Shown here: positions 33,130 to 44,993 of the stretch, piece after piece | Layout of the letters: each line of letters opens with the position of its first letter | Position numbering within the stretch: position 1 is the first letter of the stretch | Assembly (NCBI GenBank): GCA_028571685.1 | Contig: CM053154.1 | Location: forward strand, 5,059,501 to 5,123,500 | DNA: 64,000 nucleotides | Direction of reading: 5' to 3' | Source of the DNA: Heterohyrax brucei | Taxonomy: Eukaryota > Chordata > Mammalia > Hyracoidea > Procaviidae | Program-made: the position numbers and the translations under genes | The notes under the pieces: generated by a model | What the model saw: the letters and a program-made list of their open reading frames with translations, nothing else | What the model was told of the DNA's origin: nothing | The model's database searches: none

Positions 33130-33420
33130 ATCTGCTGTAACAAAATACCATGAAGCAAGTGGCTTTAAAGATAGAGATTTCTCGTCTCCCAGTTGTGACA
33201 ACTACAAGTCTGAATGCAGGTGGCCGACGGGACTGTGCCTTCTGCTCTAGGAAAAGTGCATCCTGGTCCTCTCCAGCTTCTGGCAGCCCCAGGTGTCTCT
33301 CGGTGTTCCTTTGCTGCCTATAGGTGTCTCTCCACGTGGCAGGGTCCCCTGTGTGTAATGCCTGCTCAGTGTCTCCTGTCCCGTTCCATGGGACATCAAT
33401 CAGAATGGCGTAGAACCCTC
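33130..33420. repeat. Old interspersed repeat, class uncertain
   Basis: 'tctgctgtaacaaaataccatgaag..gtggcttta' resembles the start of a widespread ancient mammalian repeat containing 'actgtaacaaaataccatagactgggtggct'. Only fragments remain. Confidence 0.4.
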
Positions 33421-33565
33421 TGGCCTCCAGTCTGCTTTGTTAACATCTGAAAAGATAAACCTGATTTCCCCAAGTACGGGTGCAGTGACATGTGGGTGCA
33501 GTGACACGTGGGTTAGGACTTCAGTGTGTTTTACCTCTTGGGGGTGGGGACAAAGCACACACATT

Positions 33566-33650
33566 GTTGTCGCTGTGGTTAGTTGCCATCAAGTCCATCT
33601 CGAGTCATGGTGGTACCATGTTAACGTCCATGTGAAAGGTTCAAAGTCAC
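33566..33650 (-). repeat. RTE/SINE 3'-end fragment
   Basis: 'gttagttgccatcaagtccatctcgagtcatggtgg' is the complement of the shared RTE/AfroSINE 3' end. Confidence 0.6.
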
Positions 33651-33918
33651 CTCTGTAAGTCCCCCTAAAATTGCGAATTCATCTCTGATTCTTCCCAGGA
33701 AACTGCTTTTAGACAAAGGTCTGGCATCTTTCTTTGACTTTGATATGACCTGGACATTTCTCTTCCTGGGGCTTGGACTTCTCGTTATAGTCATGTCAAT
33801 TTTCAGTCATGATCCAATAATACACGTTCAGTTACTGATCACTGACAGGGCTGTATGCCCAGGCAATTGGCATATTTGCGTAAACAATTCAATCAACTGA
33901 GCTTACAGCAAGACCATA

Positions 33919-34112
33919 GGAGCCCTGGTGGCACAGTGGTTAAAGCACTCAGCTGCTAGCCAAATGGTCGGCAGTGTGGGTATACCGGCTGATCTGCACA
34001 AGGAGGATGTGGCAGTCTGCTTCTGTGCTTACAGACTTGGAAACTGAAAGGGGCAGTTCTACTCTGTCCTGGAAGGTTGCCGTGAGTTGGAATTGATTTG
34101 ATGGCAACCTGT
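33919..34112 (+). repeat. Full-length AfroSINE
   Basis: Opens aggagccctggtggcacagt and includes the central 'aggatgtggcagtctgcttctgt' module missing from the shorter copies. Ends 'gagttggaattgatttgat'. This is the most complete copy in the window and the one that best identifies the family. Confidence 0.9.
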
Positions 34113-34934
34113 TTAGCAAGACACTTAAGCACGGAGATGGTGCGTGCCAGTGTATCGTCACCCCCCTGCATCTGCCCTGGGAGCTACAAGGATGCCCTGC
34201 TTTGTTTATGAATCCTGCTTGAAAGACATTCTCAGTAGGTTTACTGAGACAGCCCAGAGAAAGTCGTGCAAAAGACATGAGGCCGAGGAGTGAGTGCCAC
34301 TGAGTGTCGGACGGATGGCAGCTTTGTGGGTCCGGAAGCCTGGAGAACTCTGATGCACAGGTTGCCCCTCAAGCAGAGTGCTTGAGTTCCCCAGTGAATT
34401 TGCCATAGCTGCTCCCCACAGTCAGCTTATAGGCAGGACCAAGAGGAGGCCCCATGAGGGGGTGGTTAGCCTCTGGGCAGGACCCCAGAGGAGGCCCCGT
34501 GAGAAGATGAGCGCGGCCGAGGTCACCTCCAGGGTGTGGGAAGAGGTCTCTGTGCTTCTGGCCACCCTCCCTGAGCAGGTGACACCCCAGGGCTCCACGG
34601 AACACACTGGGCTGTTAGTGGCATTCAGGACCAGAAGGGAAGCACCCGGCAGTGTCAGAACTGATGTCCCTGCAGGAGATGGCTCTCAGACTGATCCTCC
34701 CTATCGCACCCTGGGCCATCCCCAGCGCTTCAGAGACAAGGCTTCTTCCTGACCCTCCCAGGGTGACCTTCTCAGGGTGACCATTTACATTTCCCTGGGT
34801 GCTGCTTCCAGAATGACCCGGCTCATGGGTGTTCACCTTCAGGGCTGGGCAGAAGCAGACGTGGACGCTGCTCAGGCCACCAAGGACCGGCAGTGGGAGC
34901 AGCTCAGTTTGGTGGTTCAGAGGGTGGTAGCCAG

Positions 34935-35440
34935 GTGTCATGGGTTAAATTGTGTACTCCCCCAAAACATAATTATATCAATTTGGGTACACCACGATTT
35001 GCAGTGTTGTGCGATTGCCTGTCATTTTGTCATCCGATGTGATTTTCCTGTGTGTTGTAAATCCCAGCTTTATGACGTTCACGAGGCAGGATTAGTGATA
35101 GCTGTGTCACTGAGGCTGGATTCCATTTGCATTGTGTCCTAGGCCAATCTCTCTTGAGATAAAAAGAAAAAAGGGAGCAGAGAAGTTGGGGACTCACACC
35201 ACCAAGAAACAAGAACCAGGAAAACAGTGCACCCTTCGGACCCAGGGTCCCTGTAATGAGAGGCAACTCGATCAGGATGGATGGATGACAAGGACCTTCC
35301 ACTAGATCCGACAGAGAAAGACTTCCCCAGAAGCTAGCAGTCTGCATTCGGATTTCTAGCTTTCTTAACTGTGAGATAATCAGTTTCTTTTTGTTAAAGC
35401 CATCTGCCTGTGGTATTCGTGTTATAGCAGCACTAGATGG
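34935..35440 (+). repeat. LTR-like repeat, copy 2
   Basis: Begins tgtcatgggttaaattgtgt and ends 'ttgttaaagccatctgcctg..gttatagcagcactagatgg'. Same outline as 27478-28000, including the 'gggactcacaccaccaagaa' block. Confidence 0.5.
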
Positions 35441-35639
35441 CTGGTCAACACCAGGTGAGTCCTGGAGGGTGGGGAGATACCACCGTGGAGACTTGGCCCG
35501 GGAGGGCATGTGAGCCAGGCCTGGGCACAACGGTGAGGTGGATGTCACTCTGGTCGCCTACCACTGTTTATAACTATCTGACTCTGACACCTGAGCATCT
35601 CTTCATTAATACTGAAATACTATACTGATGGGAACTGGA

Positions 35640-36180
35640 TAGCTTGAGTGTCTTCGCCAGAGTTTAGCCACTCAGTAAAGCCATTTTTGGCTTTACTTAA
35701 ATAGACCATCTCCACCAGTAAGGCCGCGGCGTTTTTGAAAGACAAAGCGATGGGCTTTAAGATATTAGTAAGGGCAGTAATTTTCTTTGAAGTTTTCTTT
35801 AATATAGTCAGTCCTGCTCCCCTGATTACTGTTTTCACGTATCTCTTGTCCATCCTTTTACTTTCAACATGTCGATATCACATTTCAGATGAGTTTCGTG
35901 AAGACAGCAGAGAGTTGGGTTGTTTTTTAATCCACCCTGCCAATCTCAGTTTTTCATTGGCATATTTAAGCCATTTACATTGAGTGTCCTTATTGGTATG
36001 TTAGGGCTTAAGTCTGCTAGTTTTTGGCCGTTGCTGTTTTTCTCTTTCTGTTCCCTCTGATCTTCCTTTCTCTGTGATCTTTTTCATGCCTTCCTGTGGG
36101 TTACTTGAACAATGTTTTACAATTTTATTCTTATTTACTTACAGGGTCTCTGTCTAGCTTTTTTAGTGGCTGCTGTAGGT
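35640..36180 (-). mobile_element. LINE-1-like fragment (ORF2 region, antisense)
   Basis: Text such as 'ggcatatttaagccatttacattgag' and 'tttttcatgccttcctgtgggtta' is the complement of LINE-1 ORF2 sequence around the endonuclease/RT part. No open frame of use. Confidence 0.6.
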
Positions 36181-36185
36181 ATTAT

Positions 36186-36366
36186 AGAAACCCTGGTGGC
36201 ATAGTGGTGAAGTGTTACAGCTGCTAACCTAGAGGCTGGCAGTTCAGATCTGCCAGGTGTGCCTTGGAAACTCTGTAGGGCAGTTCTGCTCTGTCCTATA
36301 GGGTTGCCCTGAGTTGGAATCTACTCAATGGCATCGGGTTTAGTTGTTTTTTTTTTTTGGTTTATA
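36186..36366 (+). repeat. AfroSINE-type SINE
   Basis: agaaaccctggtggcatagt start, 'ggcagttcagatctgccagg' box B, 'gagttggaatctactcaatgg' end, T-rich tail. Confidence 0.9.
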
Positions 36367-36372
36367 GGTATT

Positions 36373-36530
36373 ACAAAGCCCTGGTCACACAGTAATTAAA
36401 AACTTGGCTGCTAACCAAAAGGTTGGCAATTCAAACCCACCGGGTGCTCCTTGGAAACCCTCCGAGGCAATTCTGTTCAGCCCTATAGGGTCACTATGAA
36501 TCACAATTGACTCAATAGCAAGGAGATTTT
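36373..36530 (+). repeat. AfroSINE-type SINE, older tandem neighbour
   Basis: Begins aaagccctggtcacacagta directly after the previous SINE tail. Ends 'gaatcacaattgactcaata'. Confidence 0.85.
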
Positions 36531-36539
36531 TTAAAAATA

Positions 36540-37010
36540 GGTACTACATTATATGCATATAACCTACTACAGCCAGCTGGTATTTTCATTTACCAGTTTG
36601 AATGAAATATAGAAACTTGACCCCCTTTTGCCTGTCTTTTCCTTCCCCTGCTTATATAATTTTGTCTTAAATATTTGCTTTCTTTAGAACTAAATCTGAC
36701 AGTGTTAGCATTTGTGCTTTAACCTTCAAACATAATTTAGAAAACTCATTTCTCTTATGGCTGCGTAACACTCCATTGTCTGTACCTACCACATTTTGTT
36801 TGCTCATCATCTGTTGATGGGCTTTGGGGCTGTTTCCACCTTTTGGTAATTGTGAATAGTGCCTGTATGAATGAACTTTGGTGTTCAGGTTTCTGTGTGA
36901 GTGCCTGTCTTCACTGCTTTGGGGTCTGCTTCTAAACGTGGCATTGCTGGGTCAAGTGGTAATTCTGAGCAACATTTTACGAATGCTGGGATACATTACC
37001 TTTATCAATC
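36540..37010 (-). mobile_element. LINE-1 3' end fragment
   Basis: 'ctgcgtaacactccattgtctgt', 'catctgttgatgggctttgggg' and 'gcattgctgggtcaagtgg' are the complement of LINE-1 3' terminal sequence. It lies just past the PTPRE 3' end. Confidence 0.75.
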
Positions 37011-37104
37011 AGTTCTCAACCCCTCTACCCCCAGTGAACGTCTTGTCTAGAAGGGCTTAGGGCACCAAAATGAAATGAAGAGATTTGAATGAAGAGGCAC
37101 AGGC

Positions 37105-40102
37105 TGAAAGTCAAAGTAGAGATTTATTCTTGCATCAGAATGGATTAGACCTTGCAATTTGCATCTACAAAGAATGTAGCAACATCCTCTGGCATTATAA
37201 TCAGAGCAAGATCAAATTATAAACATAATAACAGAAAATGTGATAGTGGAAACTGTCATACATACAAAGATGGCACATAAATTAAACACAACTTAGTTAA
37301 ACAATGAAGAAAAGTCTCAGTTATCATACATTAAAATAATAATAACAATAACATGGACGTGTCTCCAAATGCTGAAACGCAGGTGTCAGGCTCATTTTAA
37401 AAAGTATTTAAAAACACATAAAAATACTTCTTCACCCATGGGTGTGCGTTCGCCTCTGTCAAGCACGTGGAAATAAACAACAGGAAAGGTCACATGGTGA
37501 CCAGGAAGCAGGTCGACTGGAATGGGTGTCTTCCAATCACTATTTGGCATTTTTAATGCATGCAACGTAGAAAACTTTGAAAGTCTTGGTATGTACAGTG
37601 GGCTTTCTTTGACCGAAGGGGAAAGGCTGCTAAACTTTCTGGGGTGCACAGAGAAGAAGCAGAGCCTCCAAGTTACACACCTGCTCTTTGAACTGGGGCT
37701 GGTTCGATGCCATCCAGTCGATTCCGACTTGTGGTGACCCCATGTGTGCACAGTAGAACTGCTCCATGGGGTTTTCAAGACTGTGACCTTTTGGAAGCAG
37801 ATCTCCAGGCCTTCCTTCTAAAGCACTCCTGGCTAGGTTGGAACTGCCAACCCTTAAGCTACAGTGCAGCACCTAACGGTCTGCACCACCCGGAAACTCC
37901 TCTGCAGAGGCTGCGGGGCTGCAGTGGGGGTCCCGCACCAGGAGATGCTGCCTCCAGCGGGTCAGGGAGCTCTGCATCAGCAGGGCCGTGGCTTCCTCTG
38001 TGGGAGGGCATAGAATCAAGGACCAGGACCCTGCAGTGGGTACTTGGGGACACTTTCCTGAGGACACTCCTGAGAAGGTCTGCCTTAAGGGGACTTCTTG
38101 ATACAAGAGATGCAAGTTCGTCCATCGAAGGACCTAAACGGTTCTGGTCAGGGTTCCTAAGTGTGAACCCAAACCCCTGCCCCTGGGATTGGACTTTGAG
38201 CTCACAAATGAATGGCCAGTGCCCAGTCCTCTTCATCAGAACAAGCTGGCTCTGGCACTTGGCTTAGTGCCCTGAATAAAAGATTATTCCTCATTCCCCT
38301 TGAGTCAAAGAAAGGCTTCTGGGTTTGGGACTTGAACAGTGAAAGCAAATGGTACCCACAGCTGCGTCTCCCAGAGTGCCTTCTGTTTCCCCTCCTATCA
38401 GAGTTCACGGGGGGGAGGGGTGGTGGTGAGAGGGGCACATCACAGCAGGCAGCCCAGAGGTGTGGCTGGAGGTGACCATGGCGTCACCAACTGTGCTTGC
38501 CTGGGGCCCTCCTCTTGCCTGTGGGGGGAACTTGGCTTGCTCTCTGTGATAACCACCTACTCTGGGGTGCATCTGCGTTCACCAGAAACAAAGAGGGGGT
38601 GAAGAGGGCAACAGGAGGTCGTGCTCAGTCGTCAGTGGTTGTGTCAAGTAAGGCCTCTCTATTACTCTTGAAACCAAAAAATGTACCAAAGGATTGCACA
38701 TGTCAAATGCTTTTAGCAAGTTAGACTACATGTCTTCTCTTTTTTTCTTTTTTGTATTGTGCTTATCTGCTAGGTACCGAATGGTCGTAGAAAGATAACT
38801 GTTATCCCCTGACGTATCTCATCACTGATTTCCCCCCTTTTCTGCCCCATAAGCCAGTCCTGTCTGGCAGTGGCTTCCATCCTATCCAGTGTCAAAGGTC
38901 TCAGTAGTATTTCCATCTAAAAATAAGATAGCTTTTAGATTCAGGATTTCTCTCTCTTCTCTTTTTTTCTCTCACTAAATATTGCATGGTAGGACTTTAA
39001 ACGCCTGTGGCACTTGGCTTGGCTGGCATAAATCTAAATAGACTTTAAGGTTGTCTTTTTTCCCCTTACAAACAATCTGAGTTTCGTTTACAAGAGATTT
39101 TTAAATGCTAAAAGGCTTCTCTGAAAATTTGAAGTGTAATTGCTTGTGGTCACCCGACGGTTTCTTCTCAAATGTGTGCTCTTTGTTTCCACACATAAAA
39201 CGTCCAGCTTTCTCTAAACTTTTGGGGTGCGAGATGGCTTGGCTTGAGCTGTTAGGGACAAGACACAGTGAGGCAGGGAGGTGCAGTGGTTTGGTTCTCA
39301 GAGAGTTCTCTGAGTCCACAGACAGAGGGGTGGACAGCAAATAGCGCTGGGAGAGGCAGTGAGGATGGCAGCTTTGCTGTCCCCAAGGCCACAAGCAAAC
39401 TGGAACACCCAGCATTTATTTAGGTGTCTTCCCATCTGGCTAAGACTGTGCAGACAGGGCCCTGAATAAGTGCATTTTAAATACCTCCTTCAGGTGACAC
39501 TGCACTCAGGCTGCCAAAGCCTCTTTGATCTTCAAATGTAAAAGAAAACTACAGGGGAGAAGGCTGGCGACTTGAGCCCATGCCCTGTTTCCGCGGATAG
39601 TCGCAAGCGCCAAGCAGCAAGCGCCGAGCATCTGGCCTTCCCCTCAGAAAAAGAGAAAAGGCTGCCTGCCGCTCAGGGCTGTAAAACCAGCGCCAGGACA
39701 CCGACTTTCAACTGATTTCTGAGTCTTTGCCTGTTTTCTCGATGACAGCTTTGCACAGAATCCTGCTTAAGCATCTTCGGCATGTTGAGAGAGCCAACAT
39801 TGCGAAGTGCCAAAAGTGTGAAACTGAAGGATACGAATCTAACAAAAAATGGCAAGATGTACTGCTATTAAGAGCCAGCCAGCCACAGAGGAATCTATTT
39901 AGGGGATATGGTCTGAACTAAACACGTGGTTCCAATTTTTAGAAAGGGTATTTATGATTGAATGGTTTCATAGCTAGTGGTCTGCAAAGCATAATAAAAT
40001 ATATACAAACAGGAAGATATTAACGTCAGCTGTGAAATAAATTAACATGATCTTTACAAATATACTGACCATTAAATTAAAAAATATTTTAAGGCAGAAT
40101 CT
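37105..40102 (-). promoter_or_regulatory. PTPRE: PTPRE probable 3' UTR with poly(A) signal
   Basis: The 3 kb following the stop codon has no other gene. AATAAA on the - strand (complement of 37123-37128) is the last good poly(A) signal before LINE-1 sequence begins, and AT-rich, ARE-like runs (37260-37420) precede it. The inferred length of ~3 kb fits a long-UTR phosphatase mRNA. A SINE (37698-37901) lies within it. The end is inferred, not proven. Confidence 0.55.
37698..37901 (-). repeat. SINE of the longer AfroSINE subtype, inside the PTPRE 3' UTR
   Basis: ggttcgatgccatccagtcgattccgacttg-type start, 'ggagcagatctccaggcc'-like middle and 'ctgcaccacccggaaact' end. Relative to the mRNA it is in the sense orientation. 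Confidence 0.85.
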
Positions 40103-40177
40103 TCACTTGAAATTAGCATAATCAGAAAATATATCAATAAAATCTTGTACCACTTTGTAGCAGAATTCATACTGTTC
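40103..40177 (-). CDS. PTPRE: PTPRE last coding exon and stop
   Basis: After the acceptor tttgtttttcag the exon reads [20 protein letters not shown], then ANFK, and TGA (complement of 40103-40105): 24 residues plus stop. This is the invariant C-terminus of the epsilon/alpha subfamily and includes the C-terminal YANFK tyrosine. VVQDFIDIF is the epsilon form. Confidence 0.98.
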   Translation of the reverse strand, partial: EQYEFCYKVVQDFIDIFSDYANFK

Positions 40178-40299
40178 CTGAAAAACAAATAAAAAAATAC
40201 ATTAAAATGACATTTAAAAGAAAATCTGATTACTCAGGAGAAACATGAACCAATGAGATGTAAAAAATCTAATTATTAAAATATTCTATGCCGTCATGT

Positions 40300-40462
40300 A
40301 GAAGCCCTGGTGGTGTGGTGGTTAAGTGCTACAGCCGCTAACCAAAAGGTCAGCAGTTGGAATTCCTTGGGCGCTCCTGGGAAGGTCTATGGGGCAGTTC
40401 CACTCTCTCCTTCAGGGTCACAGTGAGTTGGCATGGACTCAGTGGCAGTGGGCTAGTGGGTT
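40300..40462 (+). repeat. AfroSINE-type SINE
   Basis: agaagccctggtggtgtggt start, 'ggtcagcagttggaattcc' box B, 'gagttggcatggactcagtgg' end. Confidence 0.85.
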
Positions 40463-40579
40463 ATGCCGTTACGCACCGTGGCTTCCTCAGTTATCAGGCA
40501 CGGGAAAGTGTCCAGATAAAGCTGTCTTCTTAGCCAGAAAATCGTTTATCAATCTTTAGTTTCACCTTAGCTTAGTACA

Positions 40580-40722
40580 TTTCAGAACCCAAGTTGATTC
40601 TAACAGCAACCTTACAGGACAGCAGACCTGCCCCCTAGAGTTTCTAAGGGTTGGCTGAAGGATTCAAACTGCTGACCTTTTGGTTAGCACTGAGCTCTTA
40701 AACACTGCGCCACAGCTGTGTA
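40580..40722 (-). repeat. AfroSINE-type SINE
   Basis: Reverse orientation: 'cccaagttgattctaacagc' start, 'gctcttaaacactgcgccac' end. Confidence 0.8.
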
Positions 40723-41212
40723 AAATTCCTTTAGCATTCATAGTTAAATGGGAAAACAACTGGTTTTGAACTGTAGTAAAACACAAGCAAAAGATGCAAG
40801 TACTAACTTGTCAGATGAACTTCGTAATATAACCAAAAAGTAACTTACCAAAAAAGGGAAGTCAAATGAAAATCTAGGTTATTTTTAAGTCTACGTTTAC
40901 TCTACTAACGGAATATTACATAAATTTTACAAGGATTTGAAAGAATAGTGATTTTAACTGGTCAAGGCACTACTCTGTTAAAACCCTGTCATGTGTTAAT
41001 GGAACTGCGTCCTTCCAGCTGCCCGGTGAAGTAGGCCAGACTTGGTGGGTTAGTGGGGACCAGCTGGGTGGTGCCTGTGTGTCTCTGCCGTGGTCCCTCA
41101 ACAGGAAGAAATGAAAGAGATGGAGAAACTGAAGCCTGCCGAACTTTCCTTTGTGACCCTACTGTGAATACCTGGAAAATCGAAAGGGGAAAAAAACAAT
41201 AAAACACATTGC

Positions 41213-41380
41213 CTTTGAGTCAATTCCGACTCCTAGCGACCCCACAGGGCTTCCAAGGCTGTGGAGCTCCGTGGGAGCAGACTGCCATGTCTGTCTCCCG
41301 CAGAGCTCCTGATGGTTATAAACGACCAGCCTTTGGGTTAACTGTTGATCGCCTTACCCCCTGAGCCACCAGTGGGTATC
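41213..41380 (-). repeat. AfroSINE-type SINE, long subtype
   Basis: 'tgagtcaattccgactcctagcgacc' style start and 'gccttaccccctgagccacc' end. Confidence 0.75.
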
Positions 41381-42079
41381 AAACCGTGTGGGTGTCCGTC
41401 AGCGGGCAGAAGAGGGGCTCCAATGGTCTAAGTTACAAGAGAAGACAGCTAGGCTGTCTGTCAGGTGAAAGGGTCGATTAGTTACAGACTCTGGTCACCG
41501 GTCCAGAGAAAGATAATGTGGGGGGACCACAGTCCAGGCCTGGAAAGTAGAAGGTCCAGCACCCTCCCCTTCTGCTATCCCAGCACGGCCAGTCCAGCCT
41601 TTTCTCTGAACAGAGAGTGAACAAAGATCTAAGGCATTCAGGCTGAAAGACGCCAAATATGACCCACCTAGCCCCACCACGGGTCTCGATCTGACCAAGA
41701 TGGGATGGAGCGTGGTGGGCATAGTGGCGCTATGTGGCATTTCAATGCCTGTAACACAGAAAAACTTGAGAATTTTGACATGTATAATCAGTGATGTAAC
41801 TAGAGTCGGTGTCACCCAGTGTGGTGACTCATGATGTCACGCTTCTAATCTGGACTTCTTTCTGTTCCAGACCATACAAAATCCATAGTGATATTTATTA
41901 TCAATTTTAAGCGTAAAATAATATGTGACATAGTTGTTAAATGCTTAAATGTAACATTTCTCAGATTATATGAATACTAGCAACAAAATTGTTTTGTAAA
42001 ATCTACATGGAATCAGAATGCTGTCAGTTCTAGTCTTATTAGTGACTGAGTGGAAGCCTTCTCTGATTTTTCTTCTTCT

Positions 42080-42722
42080 TTTCCTTTCATTACTACTTTA
42101 TTGACACAGGTTCACAAATACTTATTACCCCAATATTATAGCTAAAGCATCAGGAAATCTGACAAACTCAGCAACTACAGAAACACCAGCTGCAATGGAG
42201 ACAACAGCATGTGCTTGTAGCTCGTGTAGATGAAACCACCGGATTCGAAATGTCTTTGTAACTGGGGACCAATGACAGCTCTGACCAGAGAGCATTAGAA
42301 GGTTCAAAAAGGAAATTTGCACAGACTTTTAGTCTTAGAGGTATATCGACACATTCAAGCTGGGCTTTCAAGTGATGGTGAAGAATACTGAACATACTGT
42401 AGACTACCAAAGAAAAAACAAATCTGTCTTTGAAGAAGTACAGCCACAAGGTGGCATCCTTAAAAGCAAGGATGGTGAGACTTCATCTCACATCCTTAGG
42501 ACACGCTGTCGGGAGGAATCAGTCCCTGAAGAAGGACGGTGAAGTAGAGGGTCAGCGAAAAAGAGAAAGACCCTCAACAAGATAGACTGACACAGTGCCC
42601 GCCACAGTGGGCTTAGGCATGCAAATGATGGTGGGCAAGGTGCAGGAGAGGGCAGTGTTTCCTTCTGCGGTGTAAAGGGTTGCTGTGAGTCAGAACCGAC
42701 TTGATGGGACCCAACAACAACA
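42080..42722 (+). mobile_element. RTE-class LINE 3' end
   Basis: 'agaccctcaacaagatagactgacacagtg' (about 42570-42600) and the terminal 'gagtcagaaccgacttgatgg..caacaacaaca' are typical RTE 3' terminal sequence, ending in an ACA repeat. Much diverged, no open frame. Confidence 0.7.
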
Positions 42723-43022
42723 GGCTATGCCTACAAAAAATATTTTTGTTGTTCTAACCAGCTCCAGGAATACTGTTATGAAAAATAATAAATTTCTGCT
42801 GAAACGCTGCACAAAAATTAGACAGTCATTTTGATGTCATCCCCCCCAAAGTCGTCTAGTGCAGTGCCCATCCCCCACATTTCTCAGCGAGGCCACTGCG
42901 TGCTCTGGGCTTCCTTTGGCTGAGGTGGGGAACGCTCTGGGCTGCACAGAGGGGAAGCAGAGCCCCCAGGTTCCGCACCTGCCCTTTCACCTGGGAGAGC
43001 CTCAGCACAGGCTTCCTGTCGT

Positions 43023-43213
43023 CTGTTGTTGCTGAGTCAATCCCGGCTCACGGAGACCACATGTGTGCTCAGTAGAGCTGCTCCATGGTGTTTTCAAGGC
43101 TGTTCCCGTTCAGAAGCGGATCACCAGGCTTTGCTTCTAAGGTGTCTCTACCTGGGTTTGAACCGTCAGCCCTTGGGTCAGTGTCTCAGTGCTTAACCAC
43201 TCGCACTGCCCCA
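43023..43213 (-). repeat. AfroSINE-type SINE, long subtype
   Basis: 'ttgttgctgagtcaatcccggc' start and 'gtgcttaaccactcgcactg' end. It closely parallels the SINE at 37698-37901, and its left flank does too. Confidence 0.8.
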
Positions 43214-44169
43214 GGGATGATAAGGCCCACAGGGGAGTCCAGTGCTGCGATCATCCAGAAAGTGTCTGGGACAACCACAAGCAGACTAGGGGCTCTCACT
43301 TCTACCCACGAGCTCAGCTGTCCTTTTTGGCGGTGGTTTGAGGGACATCCTGGACAACTGGCTGTTAACCCTCCCTGGTGAGTGCCTGTGGCCAGGGCTG
43401 GGAACAGCGCTGGGCCGAGCAGCCGCCCAGCTCCTGGGGGATAAGCCTGCCCTCGGCTCAAGGGCTACTCTGGCTGCTACACTGAGATGCGGTGGTCAAG
43501 GGGCTCTGTCCCAGCTTGCTGTGCAGTGTCAGCACGGAGGACGAAGCTGGGAAGGAAGACGTGTCCTAAGACAGGAAGCTTTGGGAAAGCGGATGTTCTT
43601 TTGCTCATTTAGAAGTCACTGTCACTGAGTTTGGGGAGGAGGCATCTCCTCTAAAACCTAGAAGGAGCATGTGTTTTCAGCGCCCAATGAGAGAATGTGT
43701 AGGGTTAGGGTCTGGGTGGCTTCTTTAAGCCCCAGCAGTGTATCTTGAGATTGAGACCAGCCTAGGAAAATGGTCCCCATCAGAAGGTGACAGTTACCAG
43801 GATTTTAAATGCCAGTGCTGCTTCTGGGTGTTGGATCGCCCTGCTTTTCAGTGCCCGCCGAGAACCCGTAAGACAGCTCGTTTGGACTCAGAACTTACCC
43901 GCAGCAGTACCTTCATTGCACGGTCTCTAACTCAGAGTCGAAGGGAAACCCTTCCTCCTTCCTCCTGCCCCCAGACCAGGGCCAGACAACTGCCCATGGA
44001 AAGGGCTCTGTAAGGCTCTCGGTGTACAAAGTCACCACTCGCTCTCTTTCTCGGGGGCTCTTCCCTCCTCCCTTCCCATGTATTTGAGTTCTTTTAATGA
44101 AACATACATCACATACAACATAAACGATCCTCGGCTCTTCTGGAAACATCATCACCTGGAGTCTCTTAC

Positions 44170-44305
44170 CAGGGTTTGCACCATATGCGGCCTCTGAAGT
44201 CGTAAACTCTTCACAGCTTGAAACACGTCCAGGAGGCCCTCGGCTTTCACCCGCTCCAGGATGTTGCTCAGAGCAATGAAGGTGCCTGTCCGCCCAGCAC
44301 CGGCA
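44170..44305 (-). CDS. PTPRE: PTPRE D2 exon: SAGAGRTG P-loop half
   Basis: This 136-nt exon completes the serine codon and encodes [20 protein letters not shown], then [20 protein letters not shown] and MVQTL. Joined to the previous exon it forms [10 protein letters not shown], the D2 signature motif. Cysteine and arginine are kept although D2 has little activity in this family. The Q-loop-like QRPHMVQT follows. Splice sites ccccgcag and gtaagaga are good. Confidence 0.98.
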
Positions 44306-44539
44306 CTGCGGGGAAAAGGGCTTCATGCGGCTCGCTGGACTCACAGATGGCCTGTGTGGGAAGTGGCCAGCCCACCCCCACGCATCACTGTGGAAGCGAG
44401 CAACGGTCACCCAAACGAGGGGCTCTTCATGACCATTGACACGTAGCCTGACCTCTGAACAACATGAAGCAAATAGAGAATTCTTAAATCACTAAATTAA
44501 CAGTTTTAAAAAAAAGAACAAAGTAGCTAATGAGTTGAT

Positions 44540-44637
44540 CTCTACTGCCTCGTAGGGTTTCCAAGGGGCAGCTGGTGGATGCCAGCTGCCAACCTTGTGG
44601 TTACTGCTAAGCTCTGAAACGCTGCACCACCGTCATA
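44540..44637 (-). repeat. AfroSINE 3'-truncated copy
   Basis: 'gtagggtttccaaggggcagc' start, 'gaaacgctgcaccaccgtc' end. Partial. Confidence 0.65.
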
Positions 44638-44799
44638 TTTCTTGAATCAGATCAGGACTAGTCACGAGGGCTTAAACTGTTGTGTGGGCATTTTCCCTTG
44701 TGTCATCCAGTGGTCTCCACAGTGGGGTCCTTGGACACTAGACCAACACCACCTGAGTTGCTCGTCTAGGGACGTACGCCTGGCTAGTGCAGAACTTGC

Positions 44800-44993
44800 C
44801 ATGCGTGCTGTCGGGTCAACTGTGACTCAGCGATCCTGTGTGACAGAGTCGATTCCCCATGGGCTTTCCGAGGCTGTCAGCTTACAGAAGCGGGCTGCCA
44901 GGGCTTTCCACTGTGGAGCTGCGGGGTGGATCTGAACCCTTAACCTTTTGGCTGACAGCTAAGCACTCAACCACGGTGTCACCAAGGCTTTCC
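44800..44993 (-). repeat. AfroSINE-type SINE, long subtype
   Basis: 'gctgtcgggtcaactgtgac' start, 'gcactcaaccacggtgtcacc' end. Confidence 0.75.

Larger units (their letters stand above)
19280..37100. other. Intergenic spacer between the MKI67 and PTPRE 3' ends
   Basis: About 17.8 kb between two gene ends. It holds the LTR-like, LINE-1, SINE and family A copies listed separately, plus an isolated CpG island. Parts with nothing recognised: 19.3-20.1, 20.65-21.55, 25.75-26.6, 28.0-28.5, 31.8-33.1 (with a pure T run near 32779-32803) and 34.1-34.9 kb. No intact protein-coding gene is evident apart from the promoter-like island. Confidence 0.7.
40178..44169. other. PTPRE last intron
   Basis: Contains four SINEs, an RTE LINE 3' end and a segment repeated from the 3' UTR, all listed separately. 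Parts 40730-41200 and 43220-44160 show nothing recognised. Confidence 0.6.

Noticed and set aside
33919-34112. Possible tRNA gene (box A/box B-like sequence)
   Set aside because: It is a tRNA-derived SINE with a conserved non-tRNA body and tail, present in many copies.
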